Below, piece by piece: positions 1 to 9,995 of a stretch of 23,512 nucleotides of DNA (position 1 is the first letter of the stretch; every line of letters starts with the position of its first letter). Under the pieces are notes generated by a model. The model saw only the letters and a list, made by a program, of their open reading frames with translations. It was not told where the DNA came from and did not search any database. The translations under genes were made by a program, and so were the position numbers. The DNA comes from Chara braunii (Eukaryota; Streptophyta; Charophyceae; Charales; Characeae): the NCBI GenBank assembly GCA_003427395.1, contig BFEA01000495.1, positions 700,590 to 724,101 on the forward strand. Reading direction: 5' to 3'.

Positions 1-45
<45 letters not shown>
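1..45. repeat. (CA)n microsatellite
   Basis: Uninterrupted CA dinucleotide run that opens the window, so its left end is cut off and its true length is unknown. It is followed by two short copies of an AAAGGGGGTC-type unit (about 45-70) and then GC-rich sequence. Confidence 0.97.
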
Positions 46-46
<1 letters not shown>

Positions 47-1076
47 GGGGGTCCGAAAGGGGGTCTGAAATCCCCCGGCAGGTGAGTGCGCTGGGAGGGC
101 CCGGCCCCCAACCGGGTGCCCTGCCCGGCCAGGCCGCCCAGGACCTCCCCCGGACCCCTGCCTGTCACCCGGGCGGCCCGGATCCCCACTCAGGATAATA
201 TACAGTTGGAGAGTTCAAGCGTCTAGCGGCAACTGCCGCGACTTAACAGTGCAATCCCGCTCAGGTAGGTGTCCGACTCCCGTCTCTCTTTCCTCTGGCC
301 TCTCTCTCTCCCTCCCTGTCTCTTCAGCCTCTCTGTCTCACTGCTCTCAGTTCAATCCCTCTCTGTCTCTCGCCTAGGATCAAACCTGAATACAACTGCG
401 GTGTATCTCTTCGCCCTGGGCGGCTATGGCCACCATCTTCTCTTCCTTACTACTCTAGCTATGGCTGACTCTCGTAGCCAGGGCGCTTGCTCCTCCCCCG
501 GCGCTTGGTCCTTCGTCCAGGTCGCACTATCGCACAAGCAGCTAGCAGCGCTTCTACAACTTTGAGAATGAACATCTGCCTTGGCTTGGCACTGTAGCAG
601 CTAAATATAGTTGCAGTTGACTGTTTGTGCCTGATTCGGACCGGTACGGGTCGGCCGCGGCCTCGGCCTTGCCAAAGTTGGTGTTTCTGGAAGTCTCCGG
701 ACTTTTCTTGGGATGCTGCTGCAAATTTGGACTTGGGACTGGACTTCCTCTATTGAGTCTATTGGTACCAGCAGACCTTACCGGACTGCGACGCTTCGGT
801 ACCCTACTTCTACCAACCTGCGACGCTTCAGTCTACGGATCCTAAGACCTATCCTACCGGGACAGCCTGGGACCTTGGGACCCGGTCTTCTGGTGTCTAA
901 CTGTGTGAAATCCTTTCATTTTGATAAAACAGAGCCTTATGGTCCTGGCTCCATATCCATTTTGGGGAGCATCAGTGCAGTTCCTACTCCGCCGGCAAGT
1001 CGATATAAATTTTATAAAAGTAATACAACATATACCCACTCACGCCTCTTTCCGTACGGCCGAAGGATCCCTGAAC
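46..1076. other. unassigned intergenic or repeat-derived sequence
   Basis: I see no convincing gene here. The stretch starts GC-rich (46-200), becomes pyrimidine-rich (about 280-360), and holds one GGCTATGG motif (422-429), a short CTGCGACGCTTC repeat (around 785 and 820), and a segment at about 923-999 that resembles 11775-11841. The open frames of 60-120 codons show no domain and have low-complexity Ser/Leu-rich translations. It could be a decayed LTR or leader of an older element, but I cannot prove that. Confidence 0.5.
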
Positions 1077-1190
1077 AGCATTGATTGCTCCTGTTGGTGG
1101 AGGATTGACTGTCAGCTTGCGCTTCCCTGTAATTCCTGTCTGAGCATTGATTGCTCCTGTTGGTGGAGGATTGACTGTCAGCTTGCGCTC
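1077..1190. repeat. 66-bp tandem duplication
   Basis: A block of about 48 bp starting AGCATTGATTGCTCC occurs at 1077-1124 and again at 1143-1190, nearly identical, separated by 18 bp, giving a 66-bp period. It lies just past the end of the minus-strand LINE remnant, so it may be the repeated 3' tail of that LINE. Short tandem repeats at 3' ends are known for some non-LTR elements. The link here is inference. Confidence 0.85.
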
Positions 1191-1194
1191 CCAT

Positions 1195-2270
1195 CGTATA
1201 AAACATGAATGCTAGAAAAACAGAGGAAAAAAAACTGCAAACGCTTCCTCTTCCTTGATCCGGCAGTAGACAGGCATTTCCTCTGAGCTTGTAGCCAAAC
1301 TATGTTGCGCTTCTTAAGTATGGTGGTTCTGGATGGTGAGTGCCCTTTGGTCCCTGAGAAGAGGTGGAGTTGTGCCAGTCTTTCCATGTGAGATGGAGTC
1401 CATGAATGTCGGCTATCTTTCCTCCAGCCAGCAAGATTCTCGTAAATTTGGCCAGGAGTTCTTGCTGGTTGTCCGGAATGTTCTGAATTTGGATCTTGAC
1501 TTTCTTCCACTGACAGAGAATTTCTGCCTCCATTAGTGATTTGGTCGTGGCCCACCCTTTCACACTCAGAGTACAGGAGTTATCCAATGTTTTGCTGCAT
1601 CTTCCATTCCATATTACCTAGAGTGTCACCTTACGAATTATTCCAAACCAGATGCGTTCCAATTTCCAAGAGTGAGTAGGGATGTTAGTCCATCGGAGTA
1701 ATTTGGTTGTTCAGGCAAGGACGAGGATAATAGATGGTCCCAGAGGACGGATTCTCTAGCCCAGTAGTCTGTGGCCCCCTTACATGTGATCAGGCAGTGT
1801 ATGATATCCTCATGTTCGTTGTCTGAGCACACTAAACACAGATTTGAGCTGCTTGGATCATTTTCCCTTCTTCTGATGTGTAGCCAGCTGTTCACTGGGA
1901 GTGCAGTATAGGTAATGAGCCATTGGAGACTTCTGATTTTAACTGGGCATATGGAGTGGTATTTTCCTGATGGTATCTTGGTGATTTCATCCACTTCCGG
2001 GCCTATTAATTTGTTCCATCTGTCTTTGATTACTGGCTCGGGGTCCTTTTTCCTTAGCAGCATTCTGTAACCCATTTTGACAGTATAGTCTGTTACGTGG
2101 ATGCTTGTTTTGTACGTTCTGTCCTTACCAGAGGGCCAGGCCCATTCATATGGGTCGAAACTGTAGTGTGTTCTTGGAGTGTGATGTCCATTTGAAAATT
2201 CGTCTTTTGGCCGGAAGCCCAAGACTCTGGTTTTACGGAGTGTAAATGAATTGAGACTTGATGATACATG
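1195..2270 (-). pseudogene. LINE (non-LTR retrotransposon) 3' fragment, zf-RVT region
   Basis: The minus-strand frame from 2270 down to 1638 encodes a block typical of the region after reverse transcriptase in plant LINEs (zf-RVT family). It has a Trp/Lys-rich lead-in, the run KIRSLQWLITYTALP, and a zinc-binding pattern CLVC followed by HCLITC and then an aromatic-rich stretch. After the TGA/TAG-broken end at 1638, similar downstream sequence continues in other frames (about 1300-1620), so there are at least two frameshifts. The endonuclease and RT domains are missing: the frame is cut at 2270 by the 5' LTR of element 1, and the residues encoded from 2309 to 2271 belong to the LTR. In an intact LINE this domain would help the RT or its nucleic-acid binding. 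This copy is a dead fragment. Confidence 0.75.
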
Positions 2271-3173
2271 TGCGAGGCCACTGCCTCTATGAGCCCCATA
2301 AGGCCCCATTTTGCAGCCCTTCGGCCGCCCTTAAGTGAAGCAGGCTCGACGAGGCCCTCAGGGCCCTAATCTGGCCACCACGCAACTCAGGGAAATTCAG
2401 GCAGTTGCGCAGCGCCAGTTGGTTGAGTGAACCCAGGCCCTGGGCCGCCTGTGTGAATGTATGTTAAGCAGGCCCTGGACTGGATACGAGTACTGGGCCA
2501 AACACAGGCTAAAGGCAGTTGGGCACATGCAACCACCTCAGGCCCAAGGCCTGTTCTCGTGGTGCTGGGCCTCAGGCTACCGGGGCCTACTGGAAGCTTC
2601 CTGGGACTGGACGCAGGCAGGCCACTTCGATATAGCAAAAGGCCTGCCTCCGCATTCGGCATTCAGGTGCTGGCTGCATGCTGCGCAAGCTGCTGGCTGG
2701 CGCCCACGCGCTCACGGGCGAGCAGGGAAGAAGCACGCAGCCATAACCGCGCTGTGCCGCTGTAAGCTGGGTGAGGCGCAGGGTGGTCCTTGGGTGCTAG
2801 TGGCATCTGTGTTGGGGAACGAGGTTGTGAGTGTGGCGAGAGACATACCTGGTGCTGGAAGCGTGCGACATTGGTCGCTGTATGCTCGTACTTCGGGGAA
2901 GCTGTTGACGTCATCTTCCGGCATCGTAGTGTAGGCTAGATAGGATCTGCCACATGTAGTCTGGGCGTCGAGCGCCAGATAGGATATCAACTCTGGTTCT
3001 CCGTTGATGATGATGGGACTATTTCAGCATTGTCAATTATGAACTCTTGGTGTGTTCTTATTTGGTGAATCTCGTGATGCAATTCTGCTGTTGGTTCGAG
3101 GTCACGACTATCTGGACTCATATGTATGATGCTGTTTGATTGCTGAAGTTCGCTATTGCTCATCTTCCTTGCA
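2271..3173 (+). repeat. 5' LTR of element 1
   Basis: It starts TGCGAGGCC, identical to the sequence right after the polypurine tract at 9996. It ends with CA at 3172-3173, four bases before the primer binding site. Bases 2271-2842 match the 3' LTR. Bases 2843-3173 have no partner in the window because the 3' copy breaks off. Compared with the 3' copy it carries an extra segment of about 35 bp around 2440-2475. The right boundary rests on the primer site, not on LTR-LTR comparison. Confidence 0.82.
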
Positions 3174-3176
3174 ATT

Positions 3177-3188
3177 TGGTATTGGAGC
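3177..3188 (+). other. primer binding site of element 1 (initiator Met tRNA type)
   Basis: TGGTATTGGAGC follows the LTR end after a short spacer. The common plant site complementary to initiator Met tRNA is TGGTATCAGAGC, so there are two differences here. Element 3 has TGGTATCGGAGC at the same relative place, and both sites are followed by similar bases (a TGGTAC block), which supports the assignment. Confidence 0.75.
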
Positions 3189-4429
3189 TATGGTACGAAT
3201 GCGCTCATCTGGCGCTTTTCTTCTGCCTGGTACGGTACATACATGCGGTCTGCTTGGCGAGTTTGGCCGTAAGTGGTGTGTAGTGAGGAGGGCGGAGGCG
3301 AGTGAGTGGCGACCCAGGAGGTGAGGGGATCGCCAGGAAGGCTATGAATGTGTAATGTGGTCTGGACAGTGTGATGAGAACTATCTAATGTGCGATTGAT
3401 GCTGAGGTGGAACGGCGAGATAATGCTGGTTGTGCCAGTGCAGTGACTGGTCATCGCAATTGCCATTTGCTCATCTGGTGAGATTATCTCTGTGGTTGGG
3501 GGCAGCTATTTGAGGTACGTTGCTCTTAACCTTATCTACCCTCTCCGAGACTTCTTACCGTGAGGTTGTGTGTTCCTTCTTGAGAGTCCTCTCATTGTGA
3601 GGTGTCGAGTGCGCTCAACCTTGAGAGTCGGCAATGTTCACGTGGAGCATCTGGGAGAAGATGGGCGGAGCTTTCTGAAGGGCCCTGGACGAAGCACTGG
3701 GTCACGGTCACCATGCCAACCCACAGGGAGTAGAGCACGCATGCCTTGCTGCTTGTCCTTTGTTCGGCTGCTGCGCTGCTAGATGGGTACTGATGGGCAG
3801 GCCAGCCCTTAAGGGAGACGGGACCGGGCGTCTTTAAATAAGCACCAGAAGGGGAACCATTGGCTGTGATCGCCGTTCGGCTGCGACGTAAAAGAATTCC
3901 TGGAGTCACTTGGCGGCGGACGTTAAATTGCCTTTGGATCAGCCAATGGTTGCAAGGCTCGCTGCACGCGAGGATAATCCAGTGCAGGGCTGGCCAGCTC
4001 AGCAGGTACTCGGGGCACAGGGGTGGGCCGGACACACACCTTTAGACACGTGACGCTCTCCAGATTGCTCAGGGACGCTGACGTCAAGTGATACTCAGGG
4101 AAACTAAGGGAGGGGTAAATTCCAGGTATAAGTTCGAGAAAATTCCATGCTGTCCTATCCACACAAATAATTCTATTTTTATGTTTTGATTAGTTAGGTG
4201 TACAACCATTGACATCTGACAGACAACATTAGTTAGAACTGCTTCTTGTTCATGATGCTTCTGTTTGCGGACTAGTCAAACTAAAAATAGTTTTATTTGT
4301 AGGAATCTGACTTACCTGTTGACCCGAATGTAAAGTCTTCGAAATAGCCACCAGTTATTTGGTCTGTGCACTACGCTGCGGTAGGCACCTAGAGTGCATT
4401 AGCGCAGATTGTGTACAGGGCTGTATCAT
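3189..4429 (+). other. untranslated leader of element 1
   Basis: About 1.24 kb lie between the primer site and the first gag ATG. No frame here shows a recognisable domain. The stretch contains AT-rich patches near 3833 and 4127-4200 and is otherwise unremarkable. Long leaders also occur in element 3. I assign it to the element by position only. Confidence 0.6.
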
Positions 4430-6398
4430 ATGAGTGATGGGGAGGAACACCCACCGGACGACAGGATCTTGCGATCGGCAAGGCGCCAGTTGCCCACTTG
4501 GCATTAGGACCAAAGGGCGACAAACATTTGTTCCGCCAACTTAGGGAGAGGCAGCAGCAGCAGCGGAGGGCTAGAGCAGCAGAGGCTAGCAGGGCACTTG
4601 TGAGTGAAACCGCAGCTTCAGAAGCCATGGCCACCGTAGCGCAGCAGTCTACTCAGGCCGGTAGTTCAGGGTTTGTTGGGTCAACGGTCGCGCAGACCCA
4701 GAGTCAGTCCACTGGCGTCATGGCGAGCCAACCACTAGTGTTAACTCCCGATGAGATCGCCATACAACAAGCAGCATTGCAGGAGGCACGACTACAGAAG
4801 GCGTTAGGAGATATAAAAGCGGAGAAAGACAGAATGATTAGAAGAAGAGCCAGGATGCAACGTAGACAAGCGAACGTTAGTGAGTTAGAGGAGATGGACC
4901 TGACAAACGTGACTGATGATGTGAGACTCGTACGGTCTGTCCTGCTGAATGTAGTTGAGATGCAGGACCATCAGACAACCATCCTTCAGGACATCCAGCA
5001 AAGTTTGGCCCTATTGGTTGGGCGAACCCAGGCAACGTCGCCAATGTTCGGGCCTGGTGCCTGGCCCGTTGTACATCCTCCTCCTTATGTCCCACCGGTG
5101 ACTGGGGTATCCCCATATGTAGCCCCGTCATCGGTTGCGATCGTTTCCCTGGGCATGCCGCTGTCAGGAGGGGTATCAGCAGGGACTAGTTTGCAGGTTC
5201 CTGTTCAGACAGTGTTCACCCAAACTCCGTTGCAGGTTGCGGTCACCACGCAGCCTGCTGTCTCGCAGCCTGTGCAGCCGTAGGGCACACAACCCCAACA
5301 GCTAGCACAGCAACCTGTGTCACAGGGTCCACAACCCGGAGTGATGCAGGGACCGGGACAAACACAGTGGGTTCCAAAGACGGCCATCGCCGCTCCGAAA
5401 CCCTTCACAGGGGACAAGAGGGGCGAATACCTCGACACATGGTTGAGGTCAGTGCTAGTCTATGTCAGGTGCAAACTTACCTTGCCGCACGAAGAAGTGC
5501 TTGTGGCTGCTTCCTACCTAGAGGGTAGTGCAACAAGATGGTTGAGCGGTTTAGTGCAGCTCCAGGGGTATGGTCATGGCTTCCGCGCTTGGGCGGTCAC
5601 CCAGAAATTGGAGGACTTCCTGAAGATGGTGGAGGAAAGGTGGCACGATCCTCAGGAGGCCCAAAGGGCCACTGATGCGATCCTGACATTGCACACACGA
5701 CAGTTTAAGTTAGTAAGGGAAGCCACCGACGCTATTGAGCGTCTGATCTGTGTCCCTGGGGTGCGCTATGACCCCCAGGTTCTGCTTACCTCCTACCTAA
5801 GATGCTTTTCTTTGCCCCTCAGGAACTAGTTGGCAAGTCAGGCCAACATCAATATGCACAAATTTCCTTCGTTCAGCAAGATGGCCCTAGACCTTGAGGC
5901 TAAGATAGGGCATGGACAGACACCCACTACGGATGGGAGGAAGAAGACACTGCCTCCCAACTGGAAGGCGAAGGGGCGCTTAATGTTTGTCGATAACGAT
6001 GGTTCTACTATCGAAATAGACGAACACTTCCAGAAAGGAGTAGGTTCAGAGGCAGGCAGCGTTGAAGCTTCAGAGGGTGGAGTAGTCGCTGCCGTTGCTC
6101 AGAAAGGTAAGGCGACCGGTAGACGCCATGGAGGTTCCCGGTCAAGGAGTCAAGTAGACCCAAATGCTCCATGGGAGAAAGCGGGTCTTACTGAGGACGT
6201 GTAGAGAGACCGGTACACCCGGCAGGCCTGTATTCGTTGTGGCCAATATGGCCATAACCAGTTCAAGTGCCGCAATAAGAAGGTGACTGATAAGATCCCT
6301 CCTACGATGGGGCAGGTGTTGGGATCCTCCCATCCTGTTGGTAGCAACGTGGCTAGTTCTTCTGGCACTGCTCCGGGAAACACGTCGGGCCAGTAGGA
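4430..6398 (+). pseudogene. gag: gag of element 1 (capsid/nucleocapsid), broken
   Basis: Gag would form the cytoplasmic virus-like particle and bind the element RNA. The first ATG (4430) opens an acidic start (MSDGEEHPPDD) in one frame. Near 4498 the frame must change by one base. The new frame then runs on to about 6398 except for TAG codons at 5281, 5827 and 6202. In order it holds a Gln/Arg-rich helical region with likely coiled coil (4540-5010), a Pro/Val/Gln-rich linker (5040-5340), a retrotransposon capsid domain with Trp-rich motifs such as LDTWLRSVLVYVR (5390-5820), a basic linker, and a CCHC zinc knuckle CIRCGQYGHNQFKC (about 6229-6270). A further frame change towards the protease lies near 6390-6400. 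The copy cannot make full-length Gag without several readthrough and shift events. Confidence 0.88.
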
Positions 6399-6401
6399 AT
6401 A

Positions 6402-7278
6402 GTTGTTGTTCTTGCTAGGGTCGAGGTGGTGGAGACACCCTCACCATTTCGAGAGATGGCCCAAGCTACTGACTCCGGCGTCGTCCCGCAAACACGTTCA
6501 GACCCATCGAGCCTCTGTTCGATGAATGTGTTTGAGTCCTTAGAGGAGCTAGAGGTGGAGTGGTCTAGATCAGACCCGCTAGCTTCTTGGACGGCACTAG
6601 TCAAAGCCCCGAAGGGTGAGATGTTCGTCAGCGAGGTAGTCATTGGCGGCCGCGAGGCCGAGGCCTATTATGACACTTGCTCGACAAGGAACTTTATTAG
6701 TCGCGCGTGCGTTGAGAGGCTTCCCGTACGCGGGAGGGGAATTGAGACATCGCGTCTCGTTCCTAGTGAGTGACGAGCTCCCAATGGATATGTTACTAGG
6801 AATGTACTACCTCTCTGTGGCTCAGCCCCAGTTTGACTGGGACCGAAAAGTGGTCAAACACACTTTGCCAGGTGGAGGGACCGCCATATTACATAAGTTC
6901 AAAGCTAGTAGTCTGATTGAGTCCTACGGGTGCATGTGTGCGGCTGCGTTCTACAATTATTATAAGCAAAATCAGGAGGAGGGTATGTACCTAGTTTATG
7001 TATCTGTTGCAGGCGAGCCGGTGAAAATGTCGTCGAAGATAGAGGGAGTAGTTGCCAAATACCCTGATCTATTTGAAGAGCCGACAGGGGTTGTAGAGAG
7101 GGAGGTCGTCCACGCGATAGAGATTATCCCAAGGTCTAGCATCCCGAAGGGTAGGATCTATCGGATGTCTCCAGGCGAGCTTGATGAGCTTCGCCGACAA
7201 CTCAAGGAACTCATAGAGAAGGGTTGGTTTCGGCCGAGTGTCTCTCCTTGTGGATCTCCAGTACTATTCGTACCTTAA
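6402..7278 (+). pseudogene. pol: protease and N-terminal RT part of element 1 pol, broken
   Basis: The frame from about 6402 to 6773 contains the retropepsin active-site region YYDTCSTRNFIS (about 6664-6699). Catalytic Asp and Thr are present, but the third residue of the usual DTG/DSG triad is Cys. The second half of the fold (LVSDELPMDMLLGMYYL, from about 6763) is in another frame and only some 70-90 bases further on, much closer than in intact family members. A deletion plus frameshift is therefore likely inside the protease. The second frame continues through the linker into the start of RT (the KGWFRPSVSPCGSPVLF block, about 7222-7272) and stops at TAA 7276-7278, where one extra base has shifted the frame. 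The enzyme should be inactive. Confidence 0.85.
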
Positions 7279-9958
7279 GAGGAAGGAGGGTACACTTAGG
7301 ATGTGCATTGACTATAGGGGCCTCAATGCCATCATTGTAAAGAACAGGGAGCCCCTACCGCGCATCCATGATCTATTAGATAGAGTGCAAGGGTGTTGGT
7401 ACTTCAGTAAGATAGATCTGAAGTCCGGGTACCATCAGGTTGCAATCCGGCCTGACGATCAACACAAAACCGCATTCCAGACCAGGTACGGTCTGTACGA
7501 GTTTGTGGTGATGCCTTTCGGCCTTTGCAACGCTCCTGGCACCTTTCAGCACGCTATGAATCGGATATTCCATGACTACTTGGATAAGTTTGTCATCGTG
7601 TACCTCGATGACATACTTATTTTTAGTAAGACTGTCGAGGAGCACGTTGGACATTTGGATAAAGTCCTCAATCTCCTGCGACAGCACAAGTTCAAGATCA
7701 ACGGTGAGAAGTGCGAGTTTGGCCGCACCCGTGTCTTGTACTTGGGTCATGAGATTTCCGCGGAAGGGTTGAAGCTCGATGACGCGAAGGTGGCCAACAT
7801 TCGTGATTGGCCATGTCCTCAGTCTGTGACTGAGATGAGATCTTTCTTAGGAATGACAGGCTACTATAGGACTTTCTTTAATAACTATAGCATAGTGGCC
7901 GCTCCTTTGATTGATCGGACCCGCCTTGACACCCCATGGGAGTGGACAGATGAGTGCAAGGCTGCCTTCAGACATCTGAAGCATGCGTTGACGCACTACG
8001 AGGTCTTGAAACTTCCTGATCCTGATAAGCCGTTTATAGTCACCACGGATGCCAGCCAATATGGCATTGGCGCCNNGCTCGCNCANCANGAGGGGCCAAA
8101 GTTGAGGCCTGTAGAGTACATGTCCAAGAAAATGTCGTCTCAGAAGTTGGCTAAGTCCACCTATGAGAAGGAACTCTATGCGGTTTACAAGGCTCTGACC
8201 CATTGGAGACACTATACCCTTGGGAGGTTTTTCATCCTCGGGACTGATCATCAGACCCTGAGATGGATGAGAACTCGGCCTGTACTCTCTAACGCCCTCA
8301 AGCGTTGGATCGAAGTCATTGAGCAATATGTCTTTGACCCTCAGTATCTGAAAGGGGAGTACAACAAGGTTGCTGATGCCTTGTCTCGTAGACCTGATTT
8401 CTCAGGTGCGCTGATTACTGAGTTCGATCTGACGAACAGTGTTACTCAGTCTTTGGTGGAACCCTATCACGAGGACCAGTTCATGTCTGAGATCATACGC
8501 AGACTTGAGGCGAAGGACAAGAAGACTTCTCCCGAGTTTGAGTTGGTCAATGGCTTGCTGTTCCTTGAGAAGGAAGGGAATAAACGATTGTGTGTCCCAA
8601 ATAGCGAGTCTTTGCATAGTTTGTTTTTAGGTGAGTGCCATGATGCCACCGACCATTTTGGGTATGAGAAGACCGCAGCCAATCTGTTGCAGTGGTTTCT
8701 GGTGGCCCACATGATGCGAGATGCTCAGTTGTACGTGGAGACTTGTCAAGTCAGTCTAAGGGACAAGCCACGTACTCAGGCTCCTCTTGGGCTTTTGAAG
8801 CCCCTTCCGATTCCGGAACGGCCTGGTGAGAGTTTGTCCATGGATTTCATGGATACTCTGATCACCATTAAGAGTGGGATGCGTCACATCTTCGTCATCG
8901 TGGATAGATTTAGTAAGTATGCTAGGTTAGTAGCAATGCCGGAAACAACTAAGACGGAGTACGTGATCCGAATGTTCAAGGAGAACTGGGTTAGAGACTT
9001 TGGTTTACCGAAGTCTATTGTCAGTGACAGGGATGTCCGGTTTACTACCGAGTTGTGGAAGGCCGCTGTTGCAGAGCAGGGAACCCAGTTGCAAATGACT
9101 TCTGGGAATCACCCAGAGGCCAATGGCCAGGCCGAGCAACTGAACCGCGTTGTACAACACCTGTTAAGGCATTACATCAAGCCCAACCAGGTGGATTGGG
9201 ATGAGAAGCTTTTACTCATCGCCAGTCTGTATAACAATGCGGTGCACAGTGCCACCGGGGTGAGCCCTAACAGTTTGCTACTGACTTTCAAGCCTAGACT
9301 ACCCTTAGATTTTCTCCTTCCTGAGAATCAGTCGACTGCTGCACCAGGTACGCTAGAGTTTGCTTACCGCTATGAACAGAAGATGCAGCAACCTGTAGAA
9401 CAGATGCAAAAGGCACAGGCGGCTATGATAGAATCTGCGAACAAACACCGCTGTGAGTCTTCATTTCAGGTTGGGGACAGAGTCTGGGTTAAGTCCTCAG
9501 AACTGGGACAGGAGCACGGGATCTCCCGCAAGCTCATGCCACAGTACTTTGGACCTTGGAAAGTTTTAGACATCGTTGGGACAGATCCAGATGGGCCATC
9601 CTATGTTATCCGGATCCCTGGTCATCTTCGAACTTACCCTGTCTTTCACGCCTCCAAGCTTGCACCTTTCATGGAAACAGACGAGTTTCCTTCTCGTCGC
9701 TCAATGCTGCCCCCAACCATGGACGGAGAAGTGGACATCGATGACATTGTGGATCACAGGGAGCTGCCAGCTCAGAGACCTGCAGGAAGGGGACGTCCTC
9801 CGAAATCGAAACTGCAGTACCGCGTTCGGTTCAGACATCATACTGATCCCAAGGAGGACCGTTGGTTCACGAGGGAGAAACTCATGCAGACCGCTCAAGT
9901 TGTAGCCCATTATGAGAAATCTCTGCAGAAGGGAAAGTGCCCCATGATTGAAGACTGA
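7238..9958 (+). CDS. pol: pol polyprotein of element 1: RT, RNase H, integrase, chromodomain
   Basis: One open frame of 906 codons; the initial GTG is only the frame edge, since the RT start lies in the previous frame. Residues 20-175 are RT, with CIDYRGLN, FSKIDLKSGYHQ, MPFGLCNAP and the active site YLDD (122-125). RNase H begins about 265, with TDAS and catalytic Asp 271; residues 280-284 are unreadable because of Ns. The integrase N-terminal zinc finger has His 468, His 473 and Cys 503, but the fourth ligand position is Ser 506 (CQVS). The core has Asp 536, Asp 597 and Glu 633, a D,D(35)E spacing. The C-terminal part has a GPF-type motif (YFGPWKV) and, from about 832, a chromodomain-like module. 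These activities would copy element RNA into DNA and insert it in the nucleus. The frame looks well kept, but its upstream partners are broken. Confidence 0.93.
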   Translation: MSLLVDLQYYSYLKRKEGTLRMCIDYRGLNAIIVKNREPLPRIHDLLDRVQGCWYFSKIDLKSGYHQVAIRPDDQHKTAFQTRYGLYEFVVMPFGLCNAPGTFQHAMNRIFHDYLDKFVIVYLDDILIFSKTVEEHVGHLDKVLNLLRQHKFKINGEKCEFGRTRVLYLGHEISAEGLKLDDAKVANIRDWPCPQSVTEMRSFLGMTGYYRTFFNNYSIVAAPLIDRTRLDTPWEWTDECKAAFRHLKHALTHYEVLKLPDPDKPFIVTTDASQYGIGAXLXXXEGPKLRPVEYMSKKMSSQKLAKSTYEKELYAVYKALTHWRHYTLGRFFILGTDHQTLRWMRTRPVLSNALKRWIEVIEQYVFDPQYLKGEYNKVADALSRRPDFSGALITEFDLTNSVTQSLVEPYHEDQFMSEIIRRLEAKDKKTSPEFELVNGLLFLEKEGNKRLCVPNSESLHSLFLGECHDATDHFGYEKTAANLLQWFLVAHMMRDAQLYVETCQVSLRDKPRTQAPLGLLKPLPIPERPGESLSMDFMDTLITIKSGMRHIFVIVDRFSKYARLVAMPETTKTEYVIRMFKENWVRDFGLPKSIVSDRDVRFTTELWKAAVAEQGTQLQMTSGNHPEANGQAEQLNRVVQHLLRHYIKPNQVDWDEKLLLIASLYNNAVHSATGVSPNSLLLTFKPRLPLDFLLPENQSTAAPGTLEFAYRYEQKMQQPVEQMQKAQAAMIESANKHRCESSFQVGDRVWVKSSELGQEHGISRKLMPQYFGPWKVLDIVGTDPDGPSYVIRIPGHLRTYPVFHASKLAPFMETDEFPSRRSMLPPTMDGEVDIDDIVDHRELPAQRPAGRGRPPKSKLQYRVRFRHHTDPKEDRWFTREKLMQTAQVVAHYEKSLQKGKCPMIED
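8075..8089. other. scattered ambiguous bases inside RNase H
   Basis: Ns occur at 8075, 8076, 8083, 8086 and 8089 within the RNase H domain, while both sides read cleanly in frame. This looks like consensus failure among near-identical element copies and not a physical gap. Confidence 0.95.
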
Positions 9959-9982
9959 GCTTCTCAGAGGACTGTTGAAGCT

Positions 9983-9995
9983 AAGGAGGAGGGAA
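9983..9995 (+). other. polypurine tract of element 1
   Basis: AAGGAGGAGGGAA lies directly before the TG that opens the 3' LTR at 9996 and 24 bases after the pol stop. This is the expected position and composition for the plus-strand DNA primer of an LTR retrotransposon. Confidence 0.9.

Noticed and set aside
269-565. 98-codon frame with a signal-peptide-like Leu/Ser start
   Set aside because: The pattern comes from pyrimidine-rich CTCTCT sequence. There is no homology cue and no supporting context.
2271-2309. N-terminal residues of the minus-strand zf-RVT frame as part of the LINE protein
   Set aside because: These bases are the beginning of the element 1 LTR and occur again at 9996, so they are not LINE sequence.
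4877-8712. Minus-strand open frames under elements 1 gag and pol (for example 7376-7750 and 7847-8326)
   Set aside because: They are antisense shadows of the gag and RT/RNase H frames.
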